A stretch of DNA of 64,000 nt from contig CM037791.1 in assembly GCA_021229015.1 (NCBI GenBank), forward strand, positions 53,728,798 through 53,792,797, read 5' to 3'. This DNA comes from Solen grandis (lineage: Eukaryota; Mollusca; Bivalvia; Adapedonta; Solenidae). Below are positions 1-31,291 of this stretch, one piece after another. Positions within the stretch are counted from its first letter, which is position 1. Each line of letters begins with the position of its first letter. Under the pieces are notes generated by a model, which worked only from the letters and a program-made list of their open reading frames with translations, was not told where the DNA came from and ran no database searches. The translations under genes were made by a program, and so were the position numbers.

Positions 1-930
1 GAGCACGACGTGCTCATGATGAGCTATTGTGATCACCTTTTGTCCGGCGTCCGTGCGTGTGTGTGTCCGGCGTCAACAATTTTCTTTAAACAACATCTCT
101 TCCTTAACCACTGGGCCAATTTTGATGAAACTTTGAAGGAATGTTCCATGGGTGATGCCCTTTCAAAGTTGTTCAAATTATTTTATTCCATGCAGAAATC
201 TGGTTGCCATGGCAACAGAAAGAAATAAAATTGAAAATTTTGAAAATCTTCTCCAAAACAACTGGCCAGATTTCAAAGTTAATTCGCACAGATGTTCCTT
301 GGGTCACTCTCTGCCAAGATTGTTCAAATTATTTTGATCCTTTGAAAAACATGGCTGCCAGGGGGCGGAGCCCTTTTCCTTATATGTATATAGTAAAAAC
401 TGCAAAAGTCTCCTCCAAAAGTACTGGCTGGATTTCAAAGTTATTCGGCACAGATGTTCCTTAAATCACTCTCTACAAAGATTGTTCAAATTATTTTGAT
501 TCTTTGAAAAATGTGGCTGCCAGGGGACGGAGCCCGTTTTTCTATAAATGTATTAAAAAGGCCACCAGGGGGGCAGTGCCAATTTTCCTAATATGTATTT
601 AGTACAAATTTAAAAAATCTTCTTGGCCAAAAGTACTGGCTGGTTTTCAAAGTTATTTGGCACAGATGTACCTTTGGTCAATCTCTACCAAGATAGTTCA
701 AATTATTTTGATTTGTTGAAAAACATGGCCACCATGGAGCGGAGCCCATTTTCCTTATATGAGTATAGTACAAATTTCTTGTCTTAAAGTACTCACTCGA
801 TTTATGGCTGGCAGAGGGCAGAGCCCATTTTCCACAATATCATAAGATATTTGCTGTTTCTTTTCCTCCCTCTGATACCTGGTTCTCAGGTGAGCGAACC
901 AGGGCCATCATGGCCCTCTTGTTTTTTTAA
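1..930 (+). repeat. Repeat element with internal tandem units of about 150-210 bp
   Basis: The phrase GTTCAAATTATTTT recurs near 172, 325, 486 and 697 with similar flanks (CACAGATGTTCCTT, GGGGCGGAGCCC), marking diverged tandem units. The block ends with a short palindromic segment, AGGGCCATCATGGCCCT, near 902. It has no protein-coding content; the small open frames are by-products. Confidence 0.75.
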
Positions 931-1029
931 CTTGTCAGCAGTTTCTACTATTCATGATTCTACAAGGCAGTAATTAGAAATGTGTCAATTGGAGACAGAT
1001 GCCCTCACCTTTTAGCTCAACTATTCGAA

Positions 1030-1860
1030 GAATATGAGAGCTATTGTAGTCGCCCTTGCGTCGGCGTCAGCATTGGAGTTGCAGCTTTTGGTTAAAGTTT
1101 TGCATGCAAGTTACTATCAATCTTTTATCTCAATAACCATTTATGGTATTGAATTGAAAGTTTATGAATATGTTCAGGAGCATCAGACAACCAAGGTAGA
1201 TAACTCTTGGCTGAATTTAATACAAATTATTGCCCTTTTTTAACTTAGAAATTTAGTTAAAGTTTTGCATACAAGGTACTTCCATGCTTATATCTCAGTA
1301 TTCAAGCATGTTATTGATTTGAAACATCTTTAATATCTTTAGGGATATCATACTATCAAGGAAGATAACACTTGATGGAATATGTTACAAATTATTGCCC
1401 CTTTTTAACTTAGAAATTTTGGTTAAAGTTTTGCATGCAAGGAATTCCATGCTTATATTTCATTAACCAGGCATGGGTTTGATTTTAAACTTCTATAATA
1501 TGATCAATTGTATCATACTATAGTGGCAGATAGTTTTTGACTGAATATAATGCAGATTAGGGCCACTATCTGATTAAGACTTTTTGGTTAAGTTTTGCAT
1601 GCAAGCTTCTATCCAGCTTATATATCAGAAGTTGTTTATAGTACTGACTAGAAAGTTTAGGAGTGTGTTCAGGGGCATCAGAAAACCAAGGAGGTCCTGG
1701 ATTGAATTTTATACAAATTATGGCCCTTTTCTAACTTGGATACTTAGTTAAAGTTTTGCTTGGTTAATGTCATTTTGTTTATGTCTCAGTAACTAGGCAT
1801 TGATTGATTTTAGATACATAAACCTCTTTAGAGGTATTAGACTATTAAGGTATATAATTT
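1030..1860 (+). repeat. Tandem repeat, about five units of about 165 bp
   Basis: GTTAAAGTTTTGCATGCAAG-like segments start near 1091, 1256, 1424, 1586 and 1747 (spacing 161-168 bp). Units are diverged. The block adjoins the 1-930 element and may be part of the same insertion. Confidence 0.7.
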
Positions 1861-1977
1861 TTTACTATTATTACAGGGTATAAGAAGGGCAAGAATTGAA
1901 ATAAATTTTATTTGATTTTCCAACAAGCATTTTGAATAGTCGAGCCTGCTGTCCTCTGACAGCTCTTGTTGTAAGTT

Positions 1978-2600
1978 TTTTATGCCCCTGAAGGTGGGCA
2001 TATAGTAATCGCATTGTCTGTCCGTCCGTACAACCATCCGTACGTCCATCCGGATTTCGTTTCCACTTCATAACTTTGTTTTTCTATGATAGATTTTAAA
2101 ATTATTCAACATAAATACTCACCATCATGAGACGATATGTCATGTAATAAATTTAGGTCTGTAGTTCCAAAGTCAAGGTCACACTTAGAGTTAAAAGGTC
2201 AAAAATGGGGTGTATTAACTTTGTCATTCTATGATGGATTTTAAAATTATTCAACACAAATGTTCACCATCATGAGAAGATGTGTCATGTGAAAAATTTA
2301 GGTCTGTAGCTCCAATGTCAAGGTCACACTTAGAGTTAAAAGGTCAAAAATGGGGTTTATATTTCATTTCTGTTTTATAACTTTGTCATTCCATGATGGA
2401 TTTTAAAATTATTTAAAACAAATGTTCACCATCATGAGACGATGTTTCATGCGAAAAATTTAGGGCTGTAGCTCCAATGTCAAGGTCCAACTTGAAGTAT
2501 GATTGTTATAATCAAGTCTTTTTTTTTCGTTTCTGCTTCATAACTTTGTCATTCCTTGATGGAATTGATTTTATTCAACATTTTATAGTAACTACTCTGT
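1978..2600 (+). repeat. Repeat element headed by TATGCCC..GGGCATA with about 160-bp units
   Basis: A short inverted repeat (TATGCCCCTGAAGGTGGGCATA) near 1980 is followed by PyGTCCGTCC-rich sequence and then by units starting AACTTTGT near 2073, 2219, 2382 and 2542. It resembles non-autonomous elements common in bivalves; no coding frame is present. Confidence 0.7.
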
Positions 2601-2699
2601 CTGTTCATCAGTCTGTACATAAATCTATATGTCTGGGTTCCTGTTTGGACCACACCTACTTATCCAACCTAGTGCCAAGTGTGACCACAATTACCTGGA

Positions 2700-3840
2700 C
2701 ATATTACAGTGATCATGCATTGGTCTCCACAGCAGTTAGAAAGCAGCATTGATACAAATAGTGATATAACCCTTTCCCTCATATAACTCATTTTGACGCA
2801 CTCAACAGGTACCACATAAAGCCTGATCTGCAGAATTGAAGACAACACACTACAATAAAAAACCTGATCAGCCTGCGAGTTACTAATAAAAGTAATAATG
2901 CATTATTACTCTCTCAAAAATCAAAATACATGTATAAAATGCATATTTGGATATATTTGAATATTCAATACTTACTTATCTTTTCCTAGGAAATAATTTC
3001 ATTGTAGAGTTAACTACATTTTAATTTTGTGTTATCTTTGTCAAATTATAAAATTTTGTATTAAAAAAATTGGAATATCTGCATACTCAAATCTCATTTA
3101 AATATTCGTTCCCATTCCTCCTTATGATATGAGTACTGTTGTCACATTGAAAACATTAAAGTAAAAAAAAATTGTACAAAAATTATTTTACATATCATAT
3201 TATTTCATCAATAAAAAGGTGGTAAAGCTTGGCTGTATGGGGTGGAGGAGGCCAGCATTATATTTTTGTTTTCTAATTTTTTTCTTTCCACTTCATTGAA
3301 AAGTCTAATTAAATGTCAGGGAAATTTTTGCAAAACCAGGAACATGTATTTCGGGGGCTTTCGTCACATTCTGTGACATATCTTGTTTTACCTAGGGGCT
3401 GTGACACTGCTCTCGTTTACTGCCCACATTCAACATATAGAATATACTTATACTTGTGAGCTTTCAATACATTCGGACAACCTCTTTTGGAGATGAGGTT
3501 TTCAAGAACAACTAATTTTGGAGCTGAGCTTATCACCAAATGCAACATCACAAAATGCCAAATTCCTGAAAATGAATTAAAAACCTAAATGTTGATCGCT
3601 TTTCATACTTTTAATAACAGAAAGAACAATTAAGAGGTTTTGCCAAAAGCTATGTTTCCTTGGCTCCCTGGTAACATATATTGGAAATTATGAAAGAGTC
3701 ATTTCTATTTGAAAATTGTGTTTTTTAGCAATGAAGAAATCTATTCCTGTATAAAGTTAGAGATTGATACCTAAAACTGATGTCAAAATAACTCAAAATA
3801 TCGAGGGCAGTTACTAGATAACTAAAGAAAGATGACATTT
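2700..3840. other. Sequence with no supported feature
   Basis: AT-rich sequence downstream of the esterase stop; no coding or repeat structure that I can support. Confidence 0.5.
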
Positions 3841-3842
3841 TA

Positions 3843-4520
3843 TACGCCCGTTGAAGACTGGACGTATTCATGAATTCACCAGCCGCAGTTTGGCAGCGGG
3901 TGTCGTCCAGTGATGTTGTCCGCTCTCTAACTCAAACAAACGTGAACCGATCTTTACCATACTTAGTCACAGTGTATATGGGCACAGTATCTCTGGTCCT
4001 TTTGATAAGCAGTCAGATTGTCACATATACTCCAGAGTTATGGTCCATGAATTGATGAAAAATTGCAAATTTAACTGTTTTGCTCTCTAACTAACAAACA
4101 CAAACAAATATTTACCAAACTTTGTTACAATTTGAATGGGCACAATATTTCAGCCAGGTTTAATAACCGATTGGATTTTCCTAGACACTCTGGAGTTATT
4201 GCCCTTTAATTGATAAAAATTTGCTAAATGAACAGTGCCTGTTCTTTTACACTTACAAACATAAACTGATCTTGTCCAAACTTTGTCACAATTTGAATGG
4301 GTACAATATCGTAACCAGGTTTGGTAACCAGTCAAAATATCTTGAACTGTCTGGAGTTATGACCCTTTAATTTATAAAAAATTGCAAAATTACTGTAATG
4401 CTCTCTAACACTGACAAATGTGAACCGATCTTCACCAACATTGTCACAATGTGTATTGACACAGATCTATTGAGTTTTAAAACCAGTCAGAATATCCCAC
4501 TTTAGAGTTATGACCCTTGA
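3843..4520 (+). repeat. Repeat element with four units of about 160 bp, same family as 47102-47640
   Basis: Begins TATACGCCCGTTGAAG. Segments like GAGTTATGRCCCTTGAATTGAT recur near 4032, 4192, 4350 and 4506. The same head (TATACGCC), the ACCGATCTTTACCA phrase and the unit length recur at 47102-47640, so the two are copies of one family. Confidence 0.75.
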
Positions 4521-4678
4521 TAAAATGGCAGCGTTCTTGTTTACATTGCATTCCTGTACTTAAAGTCTTTCTATGTCTGCAATCTGAAAGGGAGGGCCTT
4601 TAAATAAATAAAGAAAAAAGCAATAACTCTGAAGAAAAAAAAGTAGACAAAGATCAACCATGGCAATCAAAGAGATAG

Positions 4679-4712
<34 letters not shown>
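4679..4712. repeat. Poly-A tract
   Basis: About 33 uninterrupted A on the plus strand, downstream of the esterase stop on the opposite strand. Confidence 0.9.
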
Positions 4713-4714
<2 letters not shown>

Positions 4715-4853
4715 TTTGTGCACTTCACTTTCTTTAATTTCATATATGTAAATTGTAGAAATTTACGTTGTGCTCTAGAAGAATATCAGCAATGAATCGT
4801 GACAAAGGAGTTAAGTATGCAAAGTCCATTTGCATTTGGATGCCGTCTGTATC

Positions 4854-23587
<18,734 letters not shown>

Positions 23588-23679
23588 GCTGGTCACAGTA
23601 ACATGTATGTTCTTATCTCTTTGATAAGACCAAAGACCTAAACGTCTTTAGTTAGGCCGTAACATTACCGCATTTAAAG

Positions 23680-23915
23680 CAGGGGTTCATTTAACTAAAC
23701 TTCGTACGAAAAGTTATCTCAAATATGAATTCACAGGATGTAAAATAATACTTTTCCTGTGATTTTTGTTCTGTACAAAAAGTGTTGTGTTTAAAACTGC
23801 AATATAATGGGTTAACTTCCAATATGTTTTCTTGTGAAAATAAGACATAAGTAGACACTATATAGAACTAAGATCAACTTTGATAGTACGAAGTTTAGTG
23901 AAACGATCCCCAGGT
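23680..23915. mobile_element. MITE-like element with about 25-30-bp inverted ends
   Basis: The left end, GGGTTCATTTAACTAAACTTCGTAC, and the right end, GTACGAAGTTTAGTGAAACGATCCC, are imperfect reverse complements about 230 bp apart, with no coding sequence between them. It lies just upstream of the esterase start codon. Confidence 0.65.
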
Positions 23916-24617
23916 TCGAAGCTCGACTAAAATCTAGAACGCTAGGGGCAATCTGAATTGTATTTCATTTTGAATACATGTTAGTTTCCATGAATTTCAG
24001 CATAATTTTCGACCTTGTTAAATGCTCTCTTTTTTCAAATCTATATCTACTGCAGAAACTGTAGCATACAGATCCAAGTAACGTCTTCAAATGTATTTTT
24101 TTCTTTGAATAAGCCACCCTGGCTGAATCCCGAGAATAATCATGGTGTTAGCGAAGCTGAAAGAAATTCTAAGATGTGCTTTTTCGTATAAAAGACAAGA
24201 AACCTCGCCCATATCGAAAATAATTCGATGTATATCTTTCGGATTATGCCAAGAAAATTGAGGACATGCTTTCTCATACATGTTTTTCCATAACGTTCTC
24301 GAGACGACCTGGTCAGATCTTGGCCTGGGACTGGTTGCTAGGCAGCTTCTTCCTGCCAGCAGATGTTGCTAGGAGCCTTTCCTCGTGTGGCCCCTGTGCT
24401 CAGCACACGGAGTACCTTCCACAAAGAGTGACCAGAGAAAAAAAAAGCAACAGTACCCTTTTAATGATTTAATGACAAGCTGTCCTCCAACTACATATAC
24501 GTCAGTAGAAAATTTTACATGAGTTCTAGCCGTCTTAGATGTTTGCCCCGCCCCTGAATGACGTATAATGCTGTTTCTAAGGAAGTCGCGTGAATCTACA
24601 GTCTGCCGTTTCATAGG

Positions 24618-25090
24618 GTGTCACACCACTACTTTTTGTCCCTATATAATCTATAGTAACTTGGCCGACTTTCGAGGCCTGTTCCTACTTTCCAAATGTT
24701 CGTTGGAATATTTCTGGTCTAGTTTCATGTAGACCATTCATAAATCAACAGATTTAGGCACAAAAAAATATATCATTAAGGAATTGGCGTTTCACAAATT
24801 TCACATTTCCCGGCTACCTGTCAAAATTTCCAAAACAAACATGACCTCTGAGCCGCATTACCTCTGCAGCTCTCCCAACATCCTGTAGGAAAGTAATCCC
24901 TTAATACAACTATTAAATGCAAGTTGTTGGTCAAAAATACATGTATCTCACCACACAGGCTAAATGTGTTGCAGTTATTCAGTGTTTTCTGGGGAAAATA
25001 TGACTTTGATGTCCACCCTTTCATTTTTCATTAGGTACTACTTCAGCACCCTACGACCCGGAAGTACTTTGATAGTGGTGTGACACCATA
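24618..25090. mobile_element. MITE-like element with GGTGTCACACCACT ends
   Basis: Terminal inverted repeats GGTGTCACACCACTA (24618) and TAGTGGTGTGACACC (ending about 25087), with ATAG beside both ends as a possible target duplication. No transposase frame is present. Confidence 0.7.
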
Positions 25091-25445
25091 GGATTCATGT
25101 GCATCGGCTAGATCGGTACTGCTCCTATCCGGTCATTTTAATTCATTTTTGGTAAGCATTTGAGGTATGGTACGAAGAATTGGATAATTTTAATTTATAA
25201 TATTAATTTTATTTCGGATATTATTTATTTCATAATTAACGAAATGTAATGATTTCAACGCACAGGCAAAATTAGTGGAAACTGAATTAATTGTTTAATG
25301 AACATACATGTATGTAAAGTATTTTATCAAGATTCAAATACTTTATTTAGTAACGTAAACATATACATGTTTTTTGTTACATGATCCAATGATTTTAATA
25401 ACAAAACAACAAAAGTCACATGCCATGGTCTACGATGGCAACTAT

Positions 25446-25446
<1 letters not shown>

Positions 25447-25488
<42 letters not shown>
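25447..25488. repeat. (GA)n microsatellite
   Basis: About 20 GA dinucleotides; a shorter GA run is at 25742-25756. Confidence 0.95.
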
Positions 25489-25492
<4 letters not shown>

Positions 25493-26547
25493 GTATCAAA
25501 CAACTAAGCAAAAAATATTCAAGTTCTAAATAAATATACATTTGTATGTAGATTACTTGATACAATAATAATGTGAGGATGAACAAAATGCTATACAAAG
25601 CACAATGCGGTCCACATAGCTATCACAGAACAAAATAATAACAGAAAAAATTATAGTATCGTAAATAAGATATTTTTAGTCAATTCAAGTATTCGGTATG
25701 AACGCACGGCTTACATAATGCTACTGTCTAAATAAAATACAAAGAGAGAGAGAGATGTGCAGAACAAAAATACACAATCTATGTTTCATTGACAGATAAA
25801 ATGGTATTACGTAAAGTAAAAGCATGTTTAATAAATTTACCTAAATTTAGCAAAATTGTTTTATTCTTAGATTTCATAATATTAATAAATTTATAAACAC
25901 TAGGTTTAACATAGTATTGTCTTTTCAAATATAACTTACGTAAATCATTATAAGCATCTTTATCTTTAGCTTTCTATGTGTCACAGGGTGAGAAAACTGT
26001 GCAGCCTGATCAGGACTCGAACCCGGGGCCTTTCAGTTACAGGGAGAATGCTCTTACAAGAAGTTCTCCCCTATAGTAAGGAATCGGTGACATACTCCCC
26101 GACCAAATGGAAAGTCGTCCTCCATTTTCAAAATGGATATAGAGAACAAGGTGAACATGATTTCGGAGGACATGCAGCCACGGTTCCACGTTGGGCGCCA
26201 ATTGTCACAGGGTGAGAAAAACGAGCAGCCTGACCGAGACTCAAACCCGGGGCTTTTCGCGTACGGGCCGCTGCCGACCGAGCTACTCGGCTACATACAG
26301 TTTTCCCCTTTAGTGAGATATCAGTTCGACATGTTAGCTTGTTCATTCGTCATGATGAGTCATGATGAGTTATGAGTAAAGAAAATAAATAAGAGTTCCT
26401 GACCACGGTTAATACGTATTAGTGATACATCATGATTCAAAATAATAACAAAAAATTTAATCTACCATAGAAACTTTCGAATATATAATGCGGATGTAAC
26501 CTTACATGTCCCAAATGAAAGATGTATGCGTTTACTAGTGAAAACAC

Positions 26548-26812
26548 CTTTACCGGTGGCCGAGTGGTTAGAGGGTCGTTGCTTCGATCCCTGGCCTTGA
26601 CATTTCAAAGTCGATAAAATGGTATCTCTCAGAATAGTTGAGCCTAAAGCCAGGATGATGTTGCTGGGTAGGATAGCATGCCACTAGTCTACGGCGTAAC
26701 ATCACAGTGAGGTAGCACTATATCTTACATGTAATCAGTAGGCTAAGACAAGTCCTAAAATGACTGAAATACTGTCGGTGGGACATTAAACTAAGTCAAG
26801 CAGACAAGCGAT
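26548..26812 (+). mobile_element. tRNA-derived SINE with visible A and B boxes
   Basis: The head GGTGGCCGAGTGGTTAGAGG (A box) and GCTTCGATCCCTGGCC (B box) imitate a class II tRNA (Leu/Ser type). The tail has ACTGAAATACTGTCGGTGGGACATTAAAC, the same tail type as the SINEs at 13600 and 28108, but the head differs. It is not a tRNA gene, because the acceptor stem does not close. Confidence 0.75.
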
Positions 26813-26977
26813 GATCGGCAAAAATTGCTTAAAACAATCACCAACAAAGCGCACATTTAATGGTGACCCAATGGATTACAACTCACTTCGACGGTATGGG
26901 AGCATTCAGCGCGTTTGGGCAGAGGAGTTTGAAGTTCTATCAATAAATTACGGAAGCGATTAGTGCCACATTGACAC

Positions 26978-27270
26978 TTTTTTTTTTTTTTGACACTTTA
27001 ATCTGTAAAATTTACAGATTAATCTGTAAATTTACAGTTTAAACTGCAAAAGTCACACTTTTTTCTGTAAAATTCACACTTTTTTCTATAAAATCCACAC
27101 ATTTTTCTGTAAATTTTACAGTTTAAACTGTAAATTTTACACTTTAATCTGTAAAATTAATACTTTTTTCTGTAAATTTTACAATTTAAACTGTAAATTT
27201 AATTAATTTTTTAAAATTCACACTTTTTTCTGTGAATTTTACAGTTTAATCTATAAATTTTACAGATTCC
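26978..27270. repeat. Palindromic CTGTAAA/TTTACAG repeat cluster
   Basis: At least ten alternating copies of CTGTAAAWTTTACAG, CACACTTTTTTCTG and their inverses form a short, hairpin-rich AT block. Confidence 0.7.
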
Positions 27271-27645
27271 TGTTCATAGTTAAGTGGGTCGGGCCACAAG
27301 TTATATCAACATAAGTTGCGGTCCTTACCCTAAAAAATGATTGCTGAGTTTCTTTCTCTCTCTCTGTCAGTTTCGGGTAAAATAAAGAACAAATTAGTAT
27401 GTAGTTGAACTAAATGTAAATAGTAATTATACTGGTAAAAAGAATCAATTAAAGGGACATTTATAGGCAGTAAAGACATAAATTGCAAATGAAAACAATC
27501 TAAGTCATCAAGAATTTACAGTCTTCGGTGAGAATTAAAGAGGCACAAATCCTGTCATCGTCTACCTGAAGCAAGAATAGGTGTCTCAAAAGAGAATAGC
27601 CTGATAGCGTTGATAGGCAAGTGTCAATGTACAAAACAATATATT

Positions 27646-27745
27646 NNNNNNNNNNNNNNNNNNNNNNNNNNNNNNNNNNNNNNNNNNNNNNNNNNNNNNN
27701 NNNNNNNNNNNNNNNNNNNNNNNNNNNNNNNNNNNNNNNNNNNNN
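27646..27745. other. Assembly gap, 100 N
   Basis: Exactly 100 N, the usual placeholder for a gap of unknown length. The first exons of copy A are expected in or just before it. Confidence 0.99.
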
Positions 27746-27771
27746 ACTTGATTCTTATTCATTCTTTGTAG

Positions 27772-30700
27772 ACAAAGCTGACGGATCAAACGTACGTTTC
27801 TACACGTCTGAAACAGCCGACGTCACTGTCTCAGACGCCTGTACGTACACAGACGCACGAACAGCTGGGGAGTATGAGCTGCTTATTCTGAAAGGTATTA
27901 GACATGCTTCAAATCTATTAATTATGATATCTTTCAAATATACGCAACCACAAAATAAAGTGTGCGCATAGGGTTTCGTTCATTTATACAAATCACACTA
28001 TAACCATATAATATATGAATAGAAAATTAGAAGAAACCTACGAGTACTCATTAATTAGTGCAACGCAAATCGTATCCTCCTTATTAAATATATGTATAAA
28101 TGTAAAATCACCGCGTGGGTTCGAATCCCGGCAGGGTCATTCGGATTTTCATGTGAGGAAGCCTTCTAGCTGACTTGCGTCGCTATATGACTGAAATACT
28201 GTCGAAGCGACGTTAAACTCAAATAGTCATATTTGTGGCCTATCAATAGCATTTTACTGTTTGAATGATAATGCTGGTGCCCAAATAAAAAAAGAGGAAA
28301 AAAGAAAATGCAACCATTTAAATAAAAAATATAAACTACCGTCTTTTTATTTTTAGCCAGTATTGCTGATGCCGCTATCTCGTGCCCTTTGGCCTTCGTG
28401 TCCCTGTTGAATGTTACCATGACAACAGGAAGCGTCACGGATTGTAATGGAACGGCGCTCGATGGACGTACAGATACACGACTCGGCTATACATATTCAT
28501 CATGTGCCACAGGAAGATTTAGCTGTAAGAATTTATGCTATTTTCAAAACCCTCAAACTTTTTTAAATTTATTCGCTAATGATCATACACTTGAACTTGT
28601 ATTATGGACATAAAACAGTAAATGTTTCATGCAAATCCATTACACGTGACTCACTTACTTGTATGTATGAAATAAACAACATAGACAAATAGTCACGTAC
28701 TAATATGCAATATATAATGATTAATAACTGTTAAATGATACACTGCCATTTAATATTGATTGACACCAATCATTTATTAATAATAAAATTTAGTTAATTA
28801 CGAGATGCCTCAAAATGTTTCATAATCTTATCCATAAATATACAAACATTTTTTAAACATTTGTATTGTCACATAAAAGTATACCATCAACTTTAACATC
28901 AATCAAGCTGTATAGCAATCTAATTTTCACTTACTTACAAGTGACTTCAGTAATAAATTGATAATCGTTTGATTACTTTATTTTCAGCCGGTGGACAATT
29001 CAGCTGCATGTACACTCTAGATGATACATACACCTATCTAAACGTGTACAACAGCGATACCAGTGTAGACGACACCAACACTTTCAGATTCACGTGCTAT
29101 GTGAGTATACTAATTAAGTCAAGCGTGTATGGCTTCATTTTATGATATTTAATAAATTTTAATAAACCATAATTTTAAGAAGCTGACTTACCGGTAGTTG
29201 CATATCTGTACATTTTATGTTGCTTAGCGAGTTAATTTCGTCCTATTATGTCTCTCTTTCTCTCTCTGCATTGACTTGTAAATTGAAGAAACTTTGAAAT
29301 TTTACTTAAAGAACGTAGATTACATTTTACTATCATCGACGTTTGATGTCAGTGTGAATAAATTTGATAAAACAATGCCATGAATATATATCATGGCCAC
29401 AATTTAATATTTCTTTTTCGTGATTTAACAACGCTCCTTGGCATGCTTTCACTTCGTTTTCAGGTTTTGTTGAAGATTAACACGATATTGTATGCCACTG
29501 AGTTCCCTAGAGCGTGTCACTTGTCACAGTCCCATGTAGCGGTGGATAGCCCTGGGATACAATACGTCATGTTGGATCCCTGTAAGTCGGGATAGGGTAA
29601 CAATAGTTTTCGCGAACACCGAGGTGTGATTATTCAGTTCGATTCTAATTCATTGCATTTATGCATTATTGACCTCCCCAATAACCCTTGAAATTTAGAA
29701 TGAAATCGTACTTATGTTCTTTCGAGAAGTTGGTTCCAGTAATACATAATCAATTTTATTGTCATTACTTTAATGTTATGTAGATGACAACATTAACCAG
29801 AGTTATGTTGTTGTTTCGGAAAGTTCTGTTGCTGCAGTCGAATGTACACGATATTTTCCCAGGATACCGCAAGTCAATTTAAAAGCTTAATCACATGAAT
29901 TTGAAGTGGTCATACCAGGACGCGTCTATAAGCACCCAGCAACCGAAGCCACGTTAACAATAAATTATGATAGAAAAAAAATAAAGGAGCTATCAAGGAA
30001 TAAATGTGATAAATGCACACAGACTGATGACATCCGCAATATAACTGATAAAAAATAAAGTTGACCTGGTCATAATTCTCCGCACATCGTTTCGTGCACA
30101 TTGATCAGTACCCGCTAACCAAAAATAAATGAAATGTTTCAAGAAAAATACTACAACGGTATGAAATTGAATCAATCTTCTGAAAATAAGGTGAAAAAAA
30201 TAAATTGTTTGTTTCCACCATTATTTCCAAAAACGAAATAGGATCGAAACTTTATTTTCATTTTTTTTCCATTTTATCTATTTTTTTTCAGAGGAAATGG
30301 CGAAAAGACAGCGTTTTGCAACCGTAATAGCTCAAATGCTACGAAAAAAAAGTTTAGGGACGGTACAAAAAATAGGGTTGGTCGGGTTAGTGGAAATAAA
30401 TAACGTTTTTTATTACGCCTAACCGGCAAATAATTAAAATGAAAGTTTTATACGGACATCCATTTGATGTATTTAGAATACATGTCTCTGGAAATAATGG
30501 TCCTATAACACAATTCATTACCTTCTCTTACAGACTATGTATCGTCGGAGATTCCCTTCGACCCTGTCGTGATCGCCGTATCCTGCTCAATATTCGGTGT
30601 TCTTGCCGTCCTTCTGATCATAGCACTGATCGTGATATATGTAAAATACTGCCGGAAACCAGAGACACCACCGCCGACACCGCCAAAAATCCGTAAAAGA

Positions 30701-30817
30701 AAACGAAAACAGTCAGTGACGGACTACTTGCCACCATTGTCAAGGTCGTCATCCCAGGAGATACCGATCATCATCAACAAGGACGACTACCGAGGAGATA
30801 CTATCTGGCATGTCTGA
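27772..30817 (+). CDS. Type I membrane protein of unknown function, copy A (5' end missing at assembly gap)
   Basis: Exons 27772-27894, 28357-28524, 28988-29100, 29464-29581 and a membrane exon starting at 30534 join in phase (1-1, 1-1, 1-0, 0-1). They encode a cysteine-bearing ectodomain, then a hydrophobic helix (about 30566-30643), then a basic, proline-rich juxtamembrane segment containing PPKIRKRKRK and DYLP. Exon order, phases and residues match copy B downstream (for example FRFTCY against YRFTCY; the pre-membrane exon is 118 nt in both). The signal-peptide exon and the first two ectodomain exons of copy B have no counterpart here and were probably lost in the N gap just upstream. The reading frame stops at 30815-30817. 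A second open frame (30794-30878) carries on in +1 to a GTACTC donor, so there may be a one-base indel, or a real short tail. The ectodomain recalls cysteine domains that I remember as the DUF7042/7043/7044 group; this was not checked. Confidence 0.75.
28108..28232 (+). mobile_element. SINE copy with internal deletion
   Basis: CCGCGTGGGTTCGAATCCCG followed by ATGTGAGGAAGCC and then directly by GTCGCTATATGACTGAAATACTGTCG; the middle of the 13600 element is missing. It lies in an intron of copy A. Confidence 0.75.
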
Positions 30818-31291
30818 ACACACAGAGAAGAAAGCCGCCAAGCTGAATGCAGAAGGCTATCATCCTCCGAAGAAAGAGGTACTCAATGATTTACCTAGAC
30901 CTTTAAAGTTTTTAAGTCGCTTAAGAAATTAAAATACGGATACCAATGGATGGTGATGATGATAAAACATTGATTTCTAGAGAAAATTCAAGAAACAATT
31001 AAAGTCACTTTTTACCAATATTTCAGCTTTGTCAAGGAAAACGCTAATTTTAAACCACTACATTATTAAGGTGTATACCCCGCCATATCATTTTTGTTAT
31101 CAATAATGGTTATTATGGTAACTAGAGACGTTGCTTGCTTGATGATGATAATTAATGTCATTTGATCATATAGTGACCTGGTTTTGCGATATTGATTTTT
31201 CAAATTTAAAAAAAAGTGTTCATAAAACAATCATAAACTCCCTTTCTTCTTAGATTGTAATTACTTTTGGAGATTATTACTATGTTTACAG

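Noticed and set aside
26548..26600. A tRNA gene (A and B boxes present)
   Set aside because: No closing acceptor stem, and a SINE tail follows; the same holds for the other B-box-like sites.
27586..27971. Open frames crossing the N gap
   Set aside because: They read through undetermined bases; only the part from 27772 is kept as an exon.
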